The notes beneath the pieces are model-generated. The model saw nothing but the letters and a program-made list of their open reading frames with translations, had not been told where the DNA came from and ran no database searches. Of a DNA stretch of 64,000 nt, positions 37,333 through 45,837 are shown piece by piece. Numbering within the stretch: position 1 is the first letter of the stretch; the number at the start of each line of letters is the position of its first letter. The DNA lies in contig NZ_CCDL010000005.1 in NCBI RefSeq assembly GCF_000724085.1, forward strand, positions 1-64,000, read 5' to 3'. The position numbers and the translations under genes were made by a program. Source of the stretch: Oceanobacillus manasiensis. GTDB lineage: Bacteria; Bacillota; Bacilli; Bacillales; Amphibacillaceae.

Positions 37333-38187
37333 TTATGCTACATTTATTTGTTTTTTTAACCTTCCTTTTTTCCTATTTACCTTACCTTTTGCATGAGGAT
37401 CAAAGGAATCACGTAAACCATCTCCAAGAATATTTAGGGTAAGGACCGTTATAACAATGGCGATCCCTGGAAAAATAGAAAACCAAGGTGCAATGGAGAT
37501 ATAGATCTGTGCTTCTTGAAGCATATTACCCCATGTCGGTGTTGATGGTTCCACCCCAACTCCTAAAAAGCTTAATGCCGCTTCTGCCAAAATAGCTTTG
37601 GCAAAAATAAAGGTTCCCTGCACAATAATTGGGGATAGTACATTCGGTAAAACATAGCGGAATAATATAACTAGATCGCCGATACCCGATGTTTTCGCAG
37701 CTTCAACGTACTGAATTGAATTAATTTGCAGAACAGCCGAACGGACAATCCTCGTCATAACTGGCCAAAAAGAGAAAGACAGTGCAATGATGATATTTGA
37801 TACACTGCCACCCAGCGCGGCCACTAAAGCTAGTGCTAGCAGTAAAGATGGAAAAGCCAGCATTCCATCAATAATTCGCATAATAACGAAATCAGCTCTT
37901 TTATAATATCCTGCAATTAAGCCGGTAATCGTTCCTAATACAGTGGAAATCAGTGCAACCGATAAACCGACTACTAAAGAAACACGCGCAGCAACCACTG
38001 TTTGTGCTAAAATATCTCTACCAAAATGATCCGTACCAAACCAATGATCAGCAGAGGGTCCAATCAACCTTTTTGCCGAATCCATTTCGGATGGTAAAAC
38101 TGGCAACCACCATGATGCCGTTATAGTCGCAACAGTAAACAAAAGCAATAGACTTGCTGAAATTAGATTTCGTTTTTTCTTAAACAT
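37333..38187 (-). CDS. oppC: Peptide ABC transporter permease, OppC/DppC type
   Basis: 284 aa. N-terminal helix, then the OppC_N motif (GPSADHWFGTDHFGRDILAQTV) and five helices. The EAA loop EAAKTSGIGDLVILFRYVLPN docks the ATPase. It ends with a basic Lys/Arg tail. Second permease of the importer. A 124-bp gap separates it from OppB, containing no recognised element. Confidence 0.92.
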   Translation of the reverse strand: MFKKKRNLISASLLLLFTVATITASWWLPVLPSEMDSAKRLIGPSADHWFGTDHFGRDILAQTVVAARVSLVVGLSVALISTVLGTITGLIAGYYKRADFVIMRIIDGMLAFPSLLLALALVAALGGSVSNIIIALSFSFWPVMTRIVRSAVLQINSIQYVEAAKTSGIGDLVILFRYVLPNVLSPIIVQGTFIFAKAILAEAALSFLGVGVEPSTPTWGNMLQEAQIYISIAPWFSIFPGIAIVITVLTLNILGDGLRDSFDPHAKGKVNRKKGRLKKQINVA

Positions 38188-38311
38188 ATAGAGCCCCCCT
38201 TTTTCAATTGAAAGAAAGTATACACATCAGCAGCGATATTTCTCGAAAGGCTGAGCCATGAACGGCTCCAGCGCCAGTAAGCTTCCTGCACATCCGTCCA
38301 CTAAAAAAGGA

Positions 38312-39256
38312 TTAGTCGTACCTGATTCTAGGGTCCAGAAATGCATATAACAGGTCGATTAGCAGATTCACAAAGACATAGACTACAGCGATGAAAAGAA
38401 CAACACCTTGAATCACCGGATAATCTCTTCGATGAATAGAGTCAATCAATAGCTGCCCTATGCCCGGAATGGTGAAAATAGTTTCTATAATAACCGTACC
38501 ACCAAGTAAACCGGCTATCATTACACCGATAACCGTAGTGGTTGGGATAAGTGCATTGGAAAGTACATGTTTCATCAAAACTACGCTTTCCCTTACGCCC
38601 TTTGCACGGGCCGTTTTTGTATAATCTTGATTCACTGACTCTAGCATCCCGTCTCGAAGCATCCTAGCAATAAGGCCAATTTCCACACTGGCCAGGACAA
38701 ATGCTGGTAAGATCAAATGATAGATCCAGTCACCTAATCCAACATCAATTGGAACATATCCTGCTACAGGGAATATTGGAACAGCTACACCTAATCCCAA
38801 GACAAGCAGCATGGCAAACCAAAATTCCGGAATCGACGCTCCCAAAAGCGAAGCAGAGGTAAACAGAGGGTCCAGTATGGTATTTCTGCGCCAAACGATA
38901 AAAACTGCAGTTGGGATAGCAATAATTAATGTTAAGCTCATTGCTGTAATCATCAAACTGAATGTAGGACCAACCCGCTCCATAATCACTTGTATAACAG
39001 GCTCAGAGGAATAAATAGATTGGCCAAGGTCCCCCACTAATATATTTTTGATCCAGTCAACAAACTGTATAGCCATTGATTTATCCAATCCTAATTGTTC
39101 CTCAAGCTGCGCAATCGCTTCTGGTGAACCGTCTTCTCCAAGAATGAGATAGGCGGGATTGCCTGGTGTCAAATGGACAATTAGAAAGACAATGACACTT
39201 ACAATTAGCATAACTGGTATGATTGAAAACAATCTGCGTATCGTGTATTGCAGCAA
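38312..39256 (-). CDS. oppB: Peptide ABC transporter permease, OppB/DppB type
   Basis: 314 aa with six helices. Typical start RRLFSIIPVMLIVSVIVFL followed by HLTPGNPAYLILG and EAA loop YTKTARAKGVRESVVLMKHVLSN, and TIFTIPGIGQLL. It forms the membrane pore with OppC. Length and motifs are those of dipeptide/oligopeptide transporters. It begins 84 bp after the binding-protein gene. Confidence 0.92.
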   Translation of the reverse strand: MLQYTIRRLFSIIPVMLIVSVIVFLIVHLTPGNPAYLILGEDGSPEAIAQLEEQLGLDKSMAIQFVDWIKNILVGDLGQSIYSSEPVIQVIMERVGPTFSLMITAMSLTLIIAIPTAVFIVWRRNTILDPLFTSASLLGASIPEFWFAMLLVLGLGVAVPIFPVAGYVPIDVGLGDWIYHLILPAFVLASVEIGLIARMLRDGMLESVNQDYTKTARAKGVRESVVLMKHVLSNALIPTTTVIGVMIAGLLGGTVIIETIFTIPGIGQLLIDSIHRRDYPVIQGVVLFIAVVYVFVNLLIDLLYAFLDPRIRYD

Positions 39257-39340
39257 CGTATTTCCTCCTTTAGCTCAATATATATGTAAAGGGAAGTCAC
39301 GTCATTTTCACTTCCTGACATGACTTCCCACCAATTAAAA

Positions 39341-40939
39341 TTATTCACTCTTCCACGTATTCCAGAATCGCTGACCAACCCAACTATCATATGCTGGGAT
39401 TTTCTCACTCTTAATATCCAATTTAGTCTCATTTGCAATCTTCAAGAAAGGAAGTTCATCATTTACCGTTTGGTTCATGTCAGCTAAGATTTCTTCTCTT
39501 TCCTCTGGGGACTCTGCAACACTCCATGCATCTAGCAGACTTCCCCATTTCTCACTGTTATACCAACCACTGCTTGAGGTGTCTTGAATCAGCATTCCTA
39601 ATTCACTAGGCGAGAATCGGGTAGACCATCCTACAACAACTAAATCCCAGTTCGCAGGGTCGCTCCATTTTTCCAGGTAGGTCGCCCATTCATATGGCAC
39701 CAGTTCCACTAGAAAACCTACCTCTTCCATTTGTTGTTTCATAATTTGTGAGATTCGTTTATATGTTTCTGAGTCATTGGAATACATAATCTTGATTGGT
39801 TTTCCATTATAATCAGATTCTTCCAGCAGTTGTTTTGCTTTTTCTTTATCATATGCTAAATAATCTTCTGTTCCCTTATCGCTGTATAGTACTTTCTGTT
39901 CTGGATCAAACAGTGCTCCGTCCATACTGTAAAAATCTTTGTTACCATACGTTGACTCAGCAATAACTTCTTTATTCAGTGCATAATTCAATGCCTGTCG
40001 AACTTTTAGGTCATCAAAAGGGGCTTCCGTTTTATCTGGTGTAGTAACGGAATATCCGTTAATATAGGTTACCGGATCTATGCTAGGTTCACTTTCCACG
40101 ACTTCATACAGATCCGGTGGAATAGACTGTGCATAATCATAGATTCCTGTTTTCAGACCATTAATCATCACCTGGGGATCCTTTACAATAAGGAACTTGA
40201 TTTCATCAAAGTATGCAATTTTTTCACCTGTTAAACCACCCCAGTCTCCTTCCTCACGTGCTGAATAATCTTCAAAGCGAGTCAGTACAATTTCATTGCC
40301 TCGTTCCCAATTTTCAAACTCAAACGGCCCTGTACCAATGTACTGTTCTGCTGTCAATGGTCTTTCACCAGCAGCTTCAGCAATTTCTTTTGGTATAATC
40401 ATCAATGCTGATTTTGGAGCCGCCATATCTGACATGAATGAGTTGTATACTTCGTTTAATGTAATTTCTACAGTTAACTCATCAACAGCTTCGACTGATT
40501 CAATATAATCATTTGCTATTGTTCCAACAGACGAAACTTTGCGCCAGCGCTCAATTGATGCCACAACATCTTCAGCGGTAACCGAAGAATTATTATGGAA
40601 ATTAACACCTTCACGAATTGTTATAGAATATACCTTTTGGTCATCACTTACTTTATAATCTTGTGCAATCATTGGTTTTATTTGATAATCTTTATCCAAA
40701 GTAAATAAAGTTTCAAAAATATGCCAGCCGACATCTCTAGTTGCCGTTGCGCCTGTAGACATCCAGTCAAGTGTATCTGGGTCAGAGGAAAATGCGACAT
40801 TCAGCGCGCCACCTTCAATTGGTTCCCCAGCAGCTTGTTCTCCAGAGTTAGATTCACCACCTGAATCATCCTGACTTGCACAGCCAAATAAAACAAATAT
40901 AAATAATATTGCTATTGTTAACAGATAACTTCTTTTCAT
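39341..40939 (-). CDS. Peptide ABC transporter substrate-binding lipoprotein
   Basis: 532 aa, SBP family 5. Signal peptide with lipobox LFGC (Cys19), then an acidic Ser/Gly-rich linker (SQDDSGGESNSGE). The family motif region includes AEDVVASIERW and EITLNEVYNSF. It closes with a C-terminal LDIKSEKIPAYDSWV. It captures peptides or related ligands outside the cell for OppBCDF. Because the operon is SAM-controlled and starts with an amidohydrolase, the ligand may be a methionine-containing peptide or N-acylated sulfur amino acid. That is inference. Confidence 0.9.
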   Translation of the reverse strand: MKRSYLLTIAILFIFVLFGCASQDDSGGESNSGEQAAGEPIEGGALNVAFSSDPDTLDWMSTGATATRDVGWHIFETLFTLDKDYQIKPMIAQDYKVSDDQKVYSITIREGVNFHNNSSVTAEDVVASIERWRKVSSVGTIANDYIESVEAVDELTVEITLNEVYNSFMSDMAAPKSALMIIPKEIAEAAGERPLTAEQYIGTGPFEFENWERGNEIVLTRFEDYSAREEGDWGGLTGEKIAYFDEIKFLIVKDPQVMINGLKTGIYDYAQSIPPDLYEVVESEPSIDPVTYINGYSVTTPDKTEAPFDDLKVRQALNYALNKEVIAESTYGNKDFYSMDGALFDPEQKVLYSDKGTEDYLAYDKEKAKQLLEESDYNGKPIKIMYSNDSETYKRISQIMKQQMEEVGFLVELVPYEWATYLEKWSDPANWDLVVVGWSTRFSPSELGMLIQDTSSSGWYNSEKWGSLLDAWSVAESPEEREEILADMNQTVNDELPFLKIANETKLDIKSEKIPAYDSWVGQRFWNTWKSE

Positions 40940-40973
40940 CTAACTATTTCCTCCTTCGCTTACTTCATTCATC

Positions 40974-42170
40974 CTAGAAAAGGTAGTGTGACACTATCTT
41001 TGCAAAAGATTTACTGATATTTACCAAAGCCCTTTCATCAAAATCAAATTTCGGATGATGATGTGGATAATGGGTAGCTTCATCTTCATTCTGTGAGCCA
41101 ACTTTAAAATACGTTCCTGGTTTTTGTTCTAAGAAATAGGCAAAATCCTCTGCCCCCATCGTTGGTTCCAGTTCGACAATTTCTTCTTCCGTAAAAGTTT
41201 CCGATAATAGTCCGTGCACCGTCTTAGTTTCTTCTTTATGGTTGTATAGTGCTGGGTAACCCCGGAGATAATCAATTTCATAATCAGCATGAAATCCGCT
41301 CGTAATCCCTTTCACAATAGCGTTTATTTCCGATTCGACCTGGTCACGAACTTCTCCATCAAACGTTCGGACTGTCCCTTCAATTTTCGCCGTATCTGGA
41401 ATGACATTAAAAGCATTTCCTGCATGGAAGACACCAATGGACACAACCGCAGATTTCAGCGGATCGACACTACGACTGACAATTTTTTGCAATCCTTCCA
41501 CTACACTTGTTCCAATAACTAGCGAATCTATGGTGTGATGTGGTCTTGCTCCATGTCCACCACGTCCTTGAATAGTAATCTCGAATTTATCAACAGCTGC
41601 CATCTGATAACCTTCCCCGAACCCTATTTTCCCTAATGGGATATCAGAAGCCAAATGGGCACCAAATACATAATCTACATCTCCCAGAATTCCTTCTTCT
41701 ATCATAAACTTCGCACCACCAGGCGGCTTCTCTTCTGCAGGTTGGAAAACAAAAAGAATGCTTCCTTTTAAATTTTCCCGATAATTACTAAGTGCCCGTG
41801 CGGTACCCAACAAAGCAGAGGTATGACCGTCATGTCCACAAGCATGCATGACACCCGGATTGGTGGATTTATACGGAACATCTTTCTCATCCTTGATCGG
41901 GAGAGCATCAAAATCAGCCCTCAGTACGATCGTTTTCCCGGGTTCTTCTCCCTTAAGAATTCCAATTAACCCATTTCCTCCAATTTGCGTCTTTACTTCT
42001 AATCCAAATTCGGTTAGTTTATCTTCTATATACTTTGCTGTATGTACTTCTTCAAACGAAAGTTCCGGATACTGGTGCATGTACCTTCTCCAGTTCTTCA
42101 TATCTTCCAAACTATTATCTAATTCAACAAAAATGGATGCTAGGTTCTCCTTCTGTTGTACTTTACTCAC
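40974..42170 (-). CDS. M20-family amidohydrolase (N-acyl amino acid / amidohydrolase type)
   Basis: About 398 aa. Metal ligands are visible in MHACGHDGHTSALLG (near residues 100-115) and in EEKPPGGAKFMIEEG, the catalytic Glu pair. Dimerisation-domain and AEDFAYFLEQKPGTYFKVG motifs also appear, all of the IAA-amino-acid hydrolase/aminoacylase branch. It lacks a signal peptide, so it works in the cytoplasm, probably on what the Opp system imports. GTG 42170 is preceded by GGGGG at 8 nt and agrees with family starts. First gene behind a SAM riboswitch. Confidence 0.92.
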   Translation of the reverse strand: MSKVQQKENLASIFVELDNSLEDMKNWRRYMHQYPELSFEEVHTAKYIEDKLTEFGLEVKTQIGGNGLIGILKGEEPGKTIVLRADFDALPIKDEKDVPYKSTNPGVMHACGHDGHTSALLGTARALSNYRENLKGSILFVFQPAEEKPPGGAKFMIEEGILGDVDYVFGAHLASDIPLGKIGFGEGYQMAAVDKFEITIQGRGGHGARPHHTIDSLVIGTSVVEGLQKIVSRSVDPLKSAVVSIGVFHAGNAFNVIPDTAKIEGTVRTFDGEVRDQVESEINAIVKGITSGFHADYEIDYLRGYPALYNHKEETKTVHGLLSETFTEEEIVELEPTMGAEDFAYFLEQKPGTYFKVGSQNEDEATHYPHHHPKFDFDERALVNISKSFAKIVSHYLF

Positions 42171-42191
42171 CTTAATCCCCCTTTTTCCCAA

Positions 42192-42224
42192 TAAAAAAAT
42201 GACCACTTTTCTTAGAGGTCATTT
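42192..42224 (-). terminator. S-box regulatory terminator of the amidohydrolase/opp operon
   Basis: Minus strand AATGACC / GGTCATT stem followed by seven T, between the aptamer and the first gene. Confidence 0.88.
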
Positions 42225-42249
42225 ACTTAAATTCAAGCTTAAGTACAAC

Positions 42250-42357
42250 CTCTTATCTTTCAGACGTAAAGTCTGCTGGATTTAGCACCTTATGACTGTT
42301 AATCAAAGGTTGCCGAGGTTTCAGCGGGCCAGTTCCCTCAACCTCTCTAAATAAGAG
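42250..42357 (-). promoter_or_regulatory. SAM-I (S-box) riboswitch aptamer, second copy
   Basis: Minus strand core: AGAGAGGTTGAGGGAACTGGC, then CGCTGAAACCTCGGCAACC and AAGGTGCTAAATCC, all conserved S-box elements. P1 forms between CTCTTAT and GATAAGAG. With a terminator behind it, it should repress the amidohydrolase/Opp operon when SAM is plentiful. Confidence 0.97.
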
Positions 42358-42381
42358 TTTCATATTAAATTGATGAATCTT

Positions 42382-42410
42382 ATTCTATCCCGATAATCCC
42401 TAGTTGTCAA
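42382..42410 (-). promoter_or_regulatory. SigA-type promoter of the amidohydrolase/opp operon
   Basis: Minus strand TTGACA (42410-42405), 17-bp spacer, TAGAAT (42387-42382). It lies about 25 bp ahead of the aptamer. Confidence 0.85.
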
Positions 42411-42587
42411 CTAGGTTTAGTAGTGTTTTTAAAAAGTTTCATTCGTTCATTTTCTAAAACTTTTAAATAATACAAGGAGAGGTAATTCAAGTACATAAAG
42501 TAAACCTAATGGGACCATAAGCTGCAGAGGGATTAAAACAAGAGGGGGGTGGGAAGGCAGTAACTCATATCAGAGTTATAAATGGTC

Positions 42588-42622
42588 AAAGGCTTTCGCT
42601 CATAAAAGAAGCGAAAGCCTTT
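42588..42622. terminator. Hairpin behind the sugar-binding lipoprotein gene
   Basis: AAAGGCTTTCGCT / AGCGAAAGCCTTT, a 13-bp stem. The T-run lies on the plus-strand side, so as a terminator for the minus-strand sugar operon it is imperfect. The stretch 42425-42585 shows no supportable gene. Confidence 0.6.
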
Positions 42623-42636
42623 GTTGTTTTTCTATA

Positions 42637-43698
42637 TTAATATACGTCTTTCCACTCATCAATGTTGTCTATATCAAAGCGGAATGGATCTCCTAATAAC
42701 ACTTCTGTTCCATCTTCTGTTTCGGTCACTTCATAAGAACCAAGGTCACCGGCTTCAAATGTATCCCCCACATCACCAGTGATCTCACCATCGGATAACG
42801 CAACTGCTGTGTACCCTGCCAGGTAGCCTAATTCAATTGGGTTCCACAGATACATCCAAGGGCTTACCTCATTCTGAATATATTCAGCCATTTCACTAGG
42901 CAATCCTAGTCCTGTTACAACTACTTCCCCTTGCAAGCCTTTATCCGTAATTACTTTCGAAGCAGCAGCAATTCCTACAGTTGTTGGTGCAATGATTGCT
43001 TTCAAATCTGGATATGATTGCAGCAATGCCTCTGTTTCCGATACACTCTTATCACGTAAGTCATCTCCATATGTTACTTCTACTAGTTCCATATTTTCAT
43101 AATCGGCATTTTCCAATTCTTTCTTCATCCATTCAATCCACAAGTTTTGATTAGATGCTTGTGAGGTCGCACTTAAAACCGCTATCTCTCCCTCATAATC
43201 AATCATTTCTGCGACTGCTTCAATTTGAATTCTTCCAATTGCTTCCGGATCAGCCTGGTTGACGTGCACCATACGGCTATTCTCATTTACTGCGGAGTCA
43301 GTGGAAAGAACTTCAATACCTCTGTCCATTGCTTTTGTTAAAACAGGTTCTAAACCATCATAATCATTCCCGACAATGGTAAGACTATCGATTTGTTGGG
43401 AGATGAGCTCTTCGATGATTTGAATTTGCCCTTCTACTGTCGGCTGCTCTGGAGCTCTAAGAATTGCTTCTCCACCTGCCTCCTGAACAGCATCCTCAAA
43501 TCCTTCCATAAGTTTTTCTCCGAATGGGTTACCAGTACTCTTGAAGACAATCGCATGTCTTTTATCTCCATCGTCTCCACCACCCGTATCTCCACCGCTT
43601 CCTTCCTCACTTCCTCCAGCTGCTCCTTGGTCGCCACAAGCAACAAGAAGTGCAAGAATTGCTGTTAAAACTATACCTAAAATACCAAACTTTTTCAT
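42637..43698 (-). CDS. CUT2 sugar ABC transporter substrate-binding lipoprotein, RhaS-like
   Basis: About 353 aa. Signal peptide with lipobox LVAC, then a Gly/Glu-rich linker. The rest is a type I periplasmic-binding fold of the ribose/AI-2/rhamnose group (FKSTGNPFGEKLMEGFEDA, SQQIDSLTIVGNDYDGLEPVL, LSTDSAVNENSRMVHVNQ). With the mutarotase and rhamnosidase remnant upstream, L-rhamnose is the best substrate guess. ATG 43698 lies 8 nt after GGGGAGG. Last gene of the importer operon. Confidence 0.85.
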   Translation of the reverse strand: MKKFGILGIVLTAILALLVACGDQGAAGGSEEGSGGDTGGGDDGDKRHAIVFKSTGNPFGEKLMEGFEDAVQEAGGEAILRAPEQPTVEGQIQIIEELISQQIDSLTIVGNDYDGLEPVLTKAMDRGIEVLSTDSAVNENSRMVHVNQADPEAIGRIQIEAVAEMIDYEGEIAVLSATSQASNQNLWIEWMKKELENADYENMELVEVTYGDDLRDKSVSETEALLQSYPDLKAIIAPTTVGIAAASKVITDKGLQGEVVVTGLGLPSEMAEYIQNEVSPWMYLWNPIELGYLAGYTAVALSDGEITGDVGDTFEAGDLGSYEVTETEDGTEVLLGDPFRFDIDNIDEWKDVY

Positions 43699-43790
43699 TT
43701 CCAATTCCTCCCCTTTGTGATTTTATTAATCAACAACCTAGAAGTCTTTACAGTTTTACCTTCAATAGGTGGTTGTTTTAACAAAGATAA

Positions 43791-44807
43791 TTATGAAGCT
43801 TTTTGTACACTTTTCCTCGACTTCTTTTTCTGGAACTTCCCTTTCCCTCTTAGGTTCGTCACAGTAACAGAAGCAATCAATAATACTCCAATAACAATGA
43901 GCAACACTTGTGCCGGGATATTAATTAGCCCCAGTCCATACTGCAGATAGCCGATGACAAACACTGCTAAAATGGCACCAAGCATTTTACCTTTTCCTCC
44001 AGCAGTGCTAATTCCGCCTAAAGCGACCATTGCGATGACATCGAGCTCATACATATTGGCTACATTTGGTCTGGTACTCCCCATTCTTGACGTGAGAAAA
44101 ATCGCCGTTATTGCTGCCATTAAACCTGCTAAGGTAAAAACGATTAACTTCATTCTATCGACTTTTATACCTGAGTATCTGCTAGCTACAGGATTGCTTC
44201 CAATCGCATAAACACGTCTTCCAAAGGTGGTTTTTTGTAACAGAAGAACAGCTCCGATAGCAAAGATAATAAACAAGATTAAGATAAATGGAACAGGGCC
44301 GACGTATCCCCATCCAAGAAAGGAAAACCATGTTGGAAATCCGCCTGCAGATTGGTCTTCCAGAATCATATAGGCAATCCCTCGATATAAAATCATCGTC
44401 GACAGTGTTACGATTACCGCTGATAATGTCCGGTACTTAACAAGTAAGTATCCGTTAAAAAAACCGCATAACGCGCCTACTAATAAACAGGCACCCATCG
44501 CTGCAATCATTGGAACCCCTGCATTGTACAAACTTGCCATAACAACAGATGAAAGAGCAACTGTCGAACCGACTGAGATATCAATCTCTCTCATAATCAT
44601 GATCATCACCATCGGAAAGACAATGAATGCCTTATCTAAAAACGTCATCGTTGCATCTGATATGCCAGTGTAGTTGAGAAAATAAGGAGATATAGAGCTA
44701 TTCATCATAAAAATAATGACTAGTAAACCAACGAGCATCCATTCCCATTGAAGGAAAAAATGCTTCCAACTAAACACTTTGGTATTACTTATTATCCTGG
44801 TATTCAT
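43791..44807 (-). CDS. CUT2 sugar ABC transporter permease, RhaQ/RhaP-like
   Basis: 338 aa with about nine hydrophobic helices (VLLVIIFMMNS onward). The BPD_transp_2 motif of ribose-type permeases is present: MREIDISVGSTVALSSVV and ALGGISTAGGKGKMLGAILAVFVIG. It pairs with the permease encoded 3 bp upstream as a heterodimeric pore. The basic C-terminal tail KGKFQKKKSRKS is cytoplasmic. Confidence 0.9.
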   Translation of the reverse strand: MNTRIISNTKVFSWKHFFLQWEWMLVGLLVIIFMMNSSISPYFLNYTGISDATMTFLDKAFIVFPMVMIMIMREIDISVGSTVALSSVVMASLYNAGVPMIAAMGACLLVGALCGFFNGYLLVKYRTLSAVIVTLSTMILYRGIAYMILEDQSAGGFPTWFSFLGWGYVGPVPFILILFIIFAIGAVLLLQKTTFGRRVYAIGSNPVASRYSGIKVDRMKLIVFTLAGLMAAITAIFLTSRMGSTRPNVANMYELDVIAMVALGGISTAGGKGKMLGAILAVFVIGYLQYGLGLINIPAQVLLIVIGVLLIASVTVTNLRGKGKFQKKKSRKSVQKAS

Positions 44808-44810
44808 AGG

Positions 44811-45827
44811 TTAAATCACCCTCCTTAATCGATGGCTCTTTTCAACCGTTTGCTTGACGATGGTATTGAATAGTACCGCTATGAGAATAATCGCACCTTC
44901 AATCCCCATTTGCCAAAAAGGTGATACATCGATAAGTGGCAGTCCATTATCCAGTACTCCTAACAGAACCGCTCCAAGTAAAACTCCGGTCACTTTGCCA
45001 ATTCCGCCATTAATGCTGACCCCGCCAAGAATACATGCAGCGATAACAGTAAGTTCATAACCACTGGCTGTATTTCCTTGTGCAGAGGCGAATTTTGACA
45101 CCCACAAGACACCTGCTAAACCTGATAATCCTCCCATCATCGTGTAAACAAGCATATAAACCTTATGGCTGTTAATACCACTGATTTTTGCTGAATCTGG
45201 ATTACTTCCTAAAGCATAGATTTGTCTCCCTGTAATCGTGTTATTAACAAAGTAATAGAAAAATAGGAAGATCATAATGGCAATAAATACGAGGGTATTG
45301 ATTCCAAGGATCGAACTTGTTGCAATATCTTTAAAAGAAGCAGGCATTTGGTACGCGCTAACCCATTCTCTTCCACTTATCCAATAGGTCAAGCCCCGAT
45401 AAGCATTCATTAATCCCAAGGAAGCAATAATTGGTAAAATGCCAACCTTGGAGACTAAAAACCCTAGGACAACACCGCATATAACCCCCACCACAATACC
45501 GATCAGAATAGCCAGCAGTGGAGATAGACCTGGAAATTCACGCACCGTTAAGGCTGCGATCATTCCTGAAAGTGCGAGCGTGGCACCGATAGACAAATCA
45601 ATCCCCCTCGTAATCAGGACAAGCATCATTCCTAGTGCGAGGATACTTAAAATAGCTGTATTCTTGGTTAAGTCGGCAAGATTGCCAAATGTTAAGAAAG
45701 CTGGATTTAGTATTTGGAATACGATGGCTAGTAACACAATGAATCCCAATAAACCAAATTCCCGGAACTTTGAAATGTTCGCCAGATTAATATGTTTGAG
45801 CAAGTTCTTTTCTGTCACGTTCTTCAC
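44811..45827 (-). CDS. CUT2 sugar ABC transporter permease, RhaP-like
   Basis: 338 aa, same fold as the downstream partner. Conserved TRGIDLSIGATLALSGMIAAL and LGGVSINGGIGKVTGVLLGAVLLGVLDNGL. Two different permeases in one operon are characteristic of rhamnose and AI-2 importers rather than ribose importers, which use one. It starts 10 bp after the ATPase gene. Confidence 0.9.
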   Translation of the reverse strand: MKNVTEKNLLKHINLANISKFREFGLLGFIVLLAIVFQILNPAFLTFGNLADLTKNTAILSILALGMMLVLITRGIDLSIGATLALSGMIAALTVREFPGLSPLLAILIGIVVGVICGVVLGFLVSKVGILPIIASLGLMNAYRGLTYWISGREWVSAYQMPASFKDIATSSILGINTLVFIAIMIFLFFYYFVNNTITGRQIYALGSNPDSAKISGINSHKVYMLVYTMMGGLSGLAGVLWVSKFASAQGNTASGYELTVIAACILGGVSINGGIGKVTGVLLGAVLLGVLDNGLPLIDVSPFWQMGIEGAIILIAVLFNTIVKQTVEKSHRLRRVI

Positions 45828-45837
45828 CTCTTTCCGT

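Noticed and set aside
42480-42590. Small gene or remnant on the plus strand
   Set aside because: AAGGAGAGG is followed by a frame with an early stop and no recognisable product.
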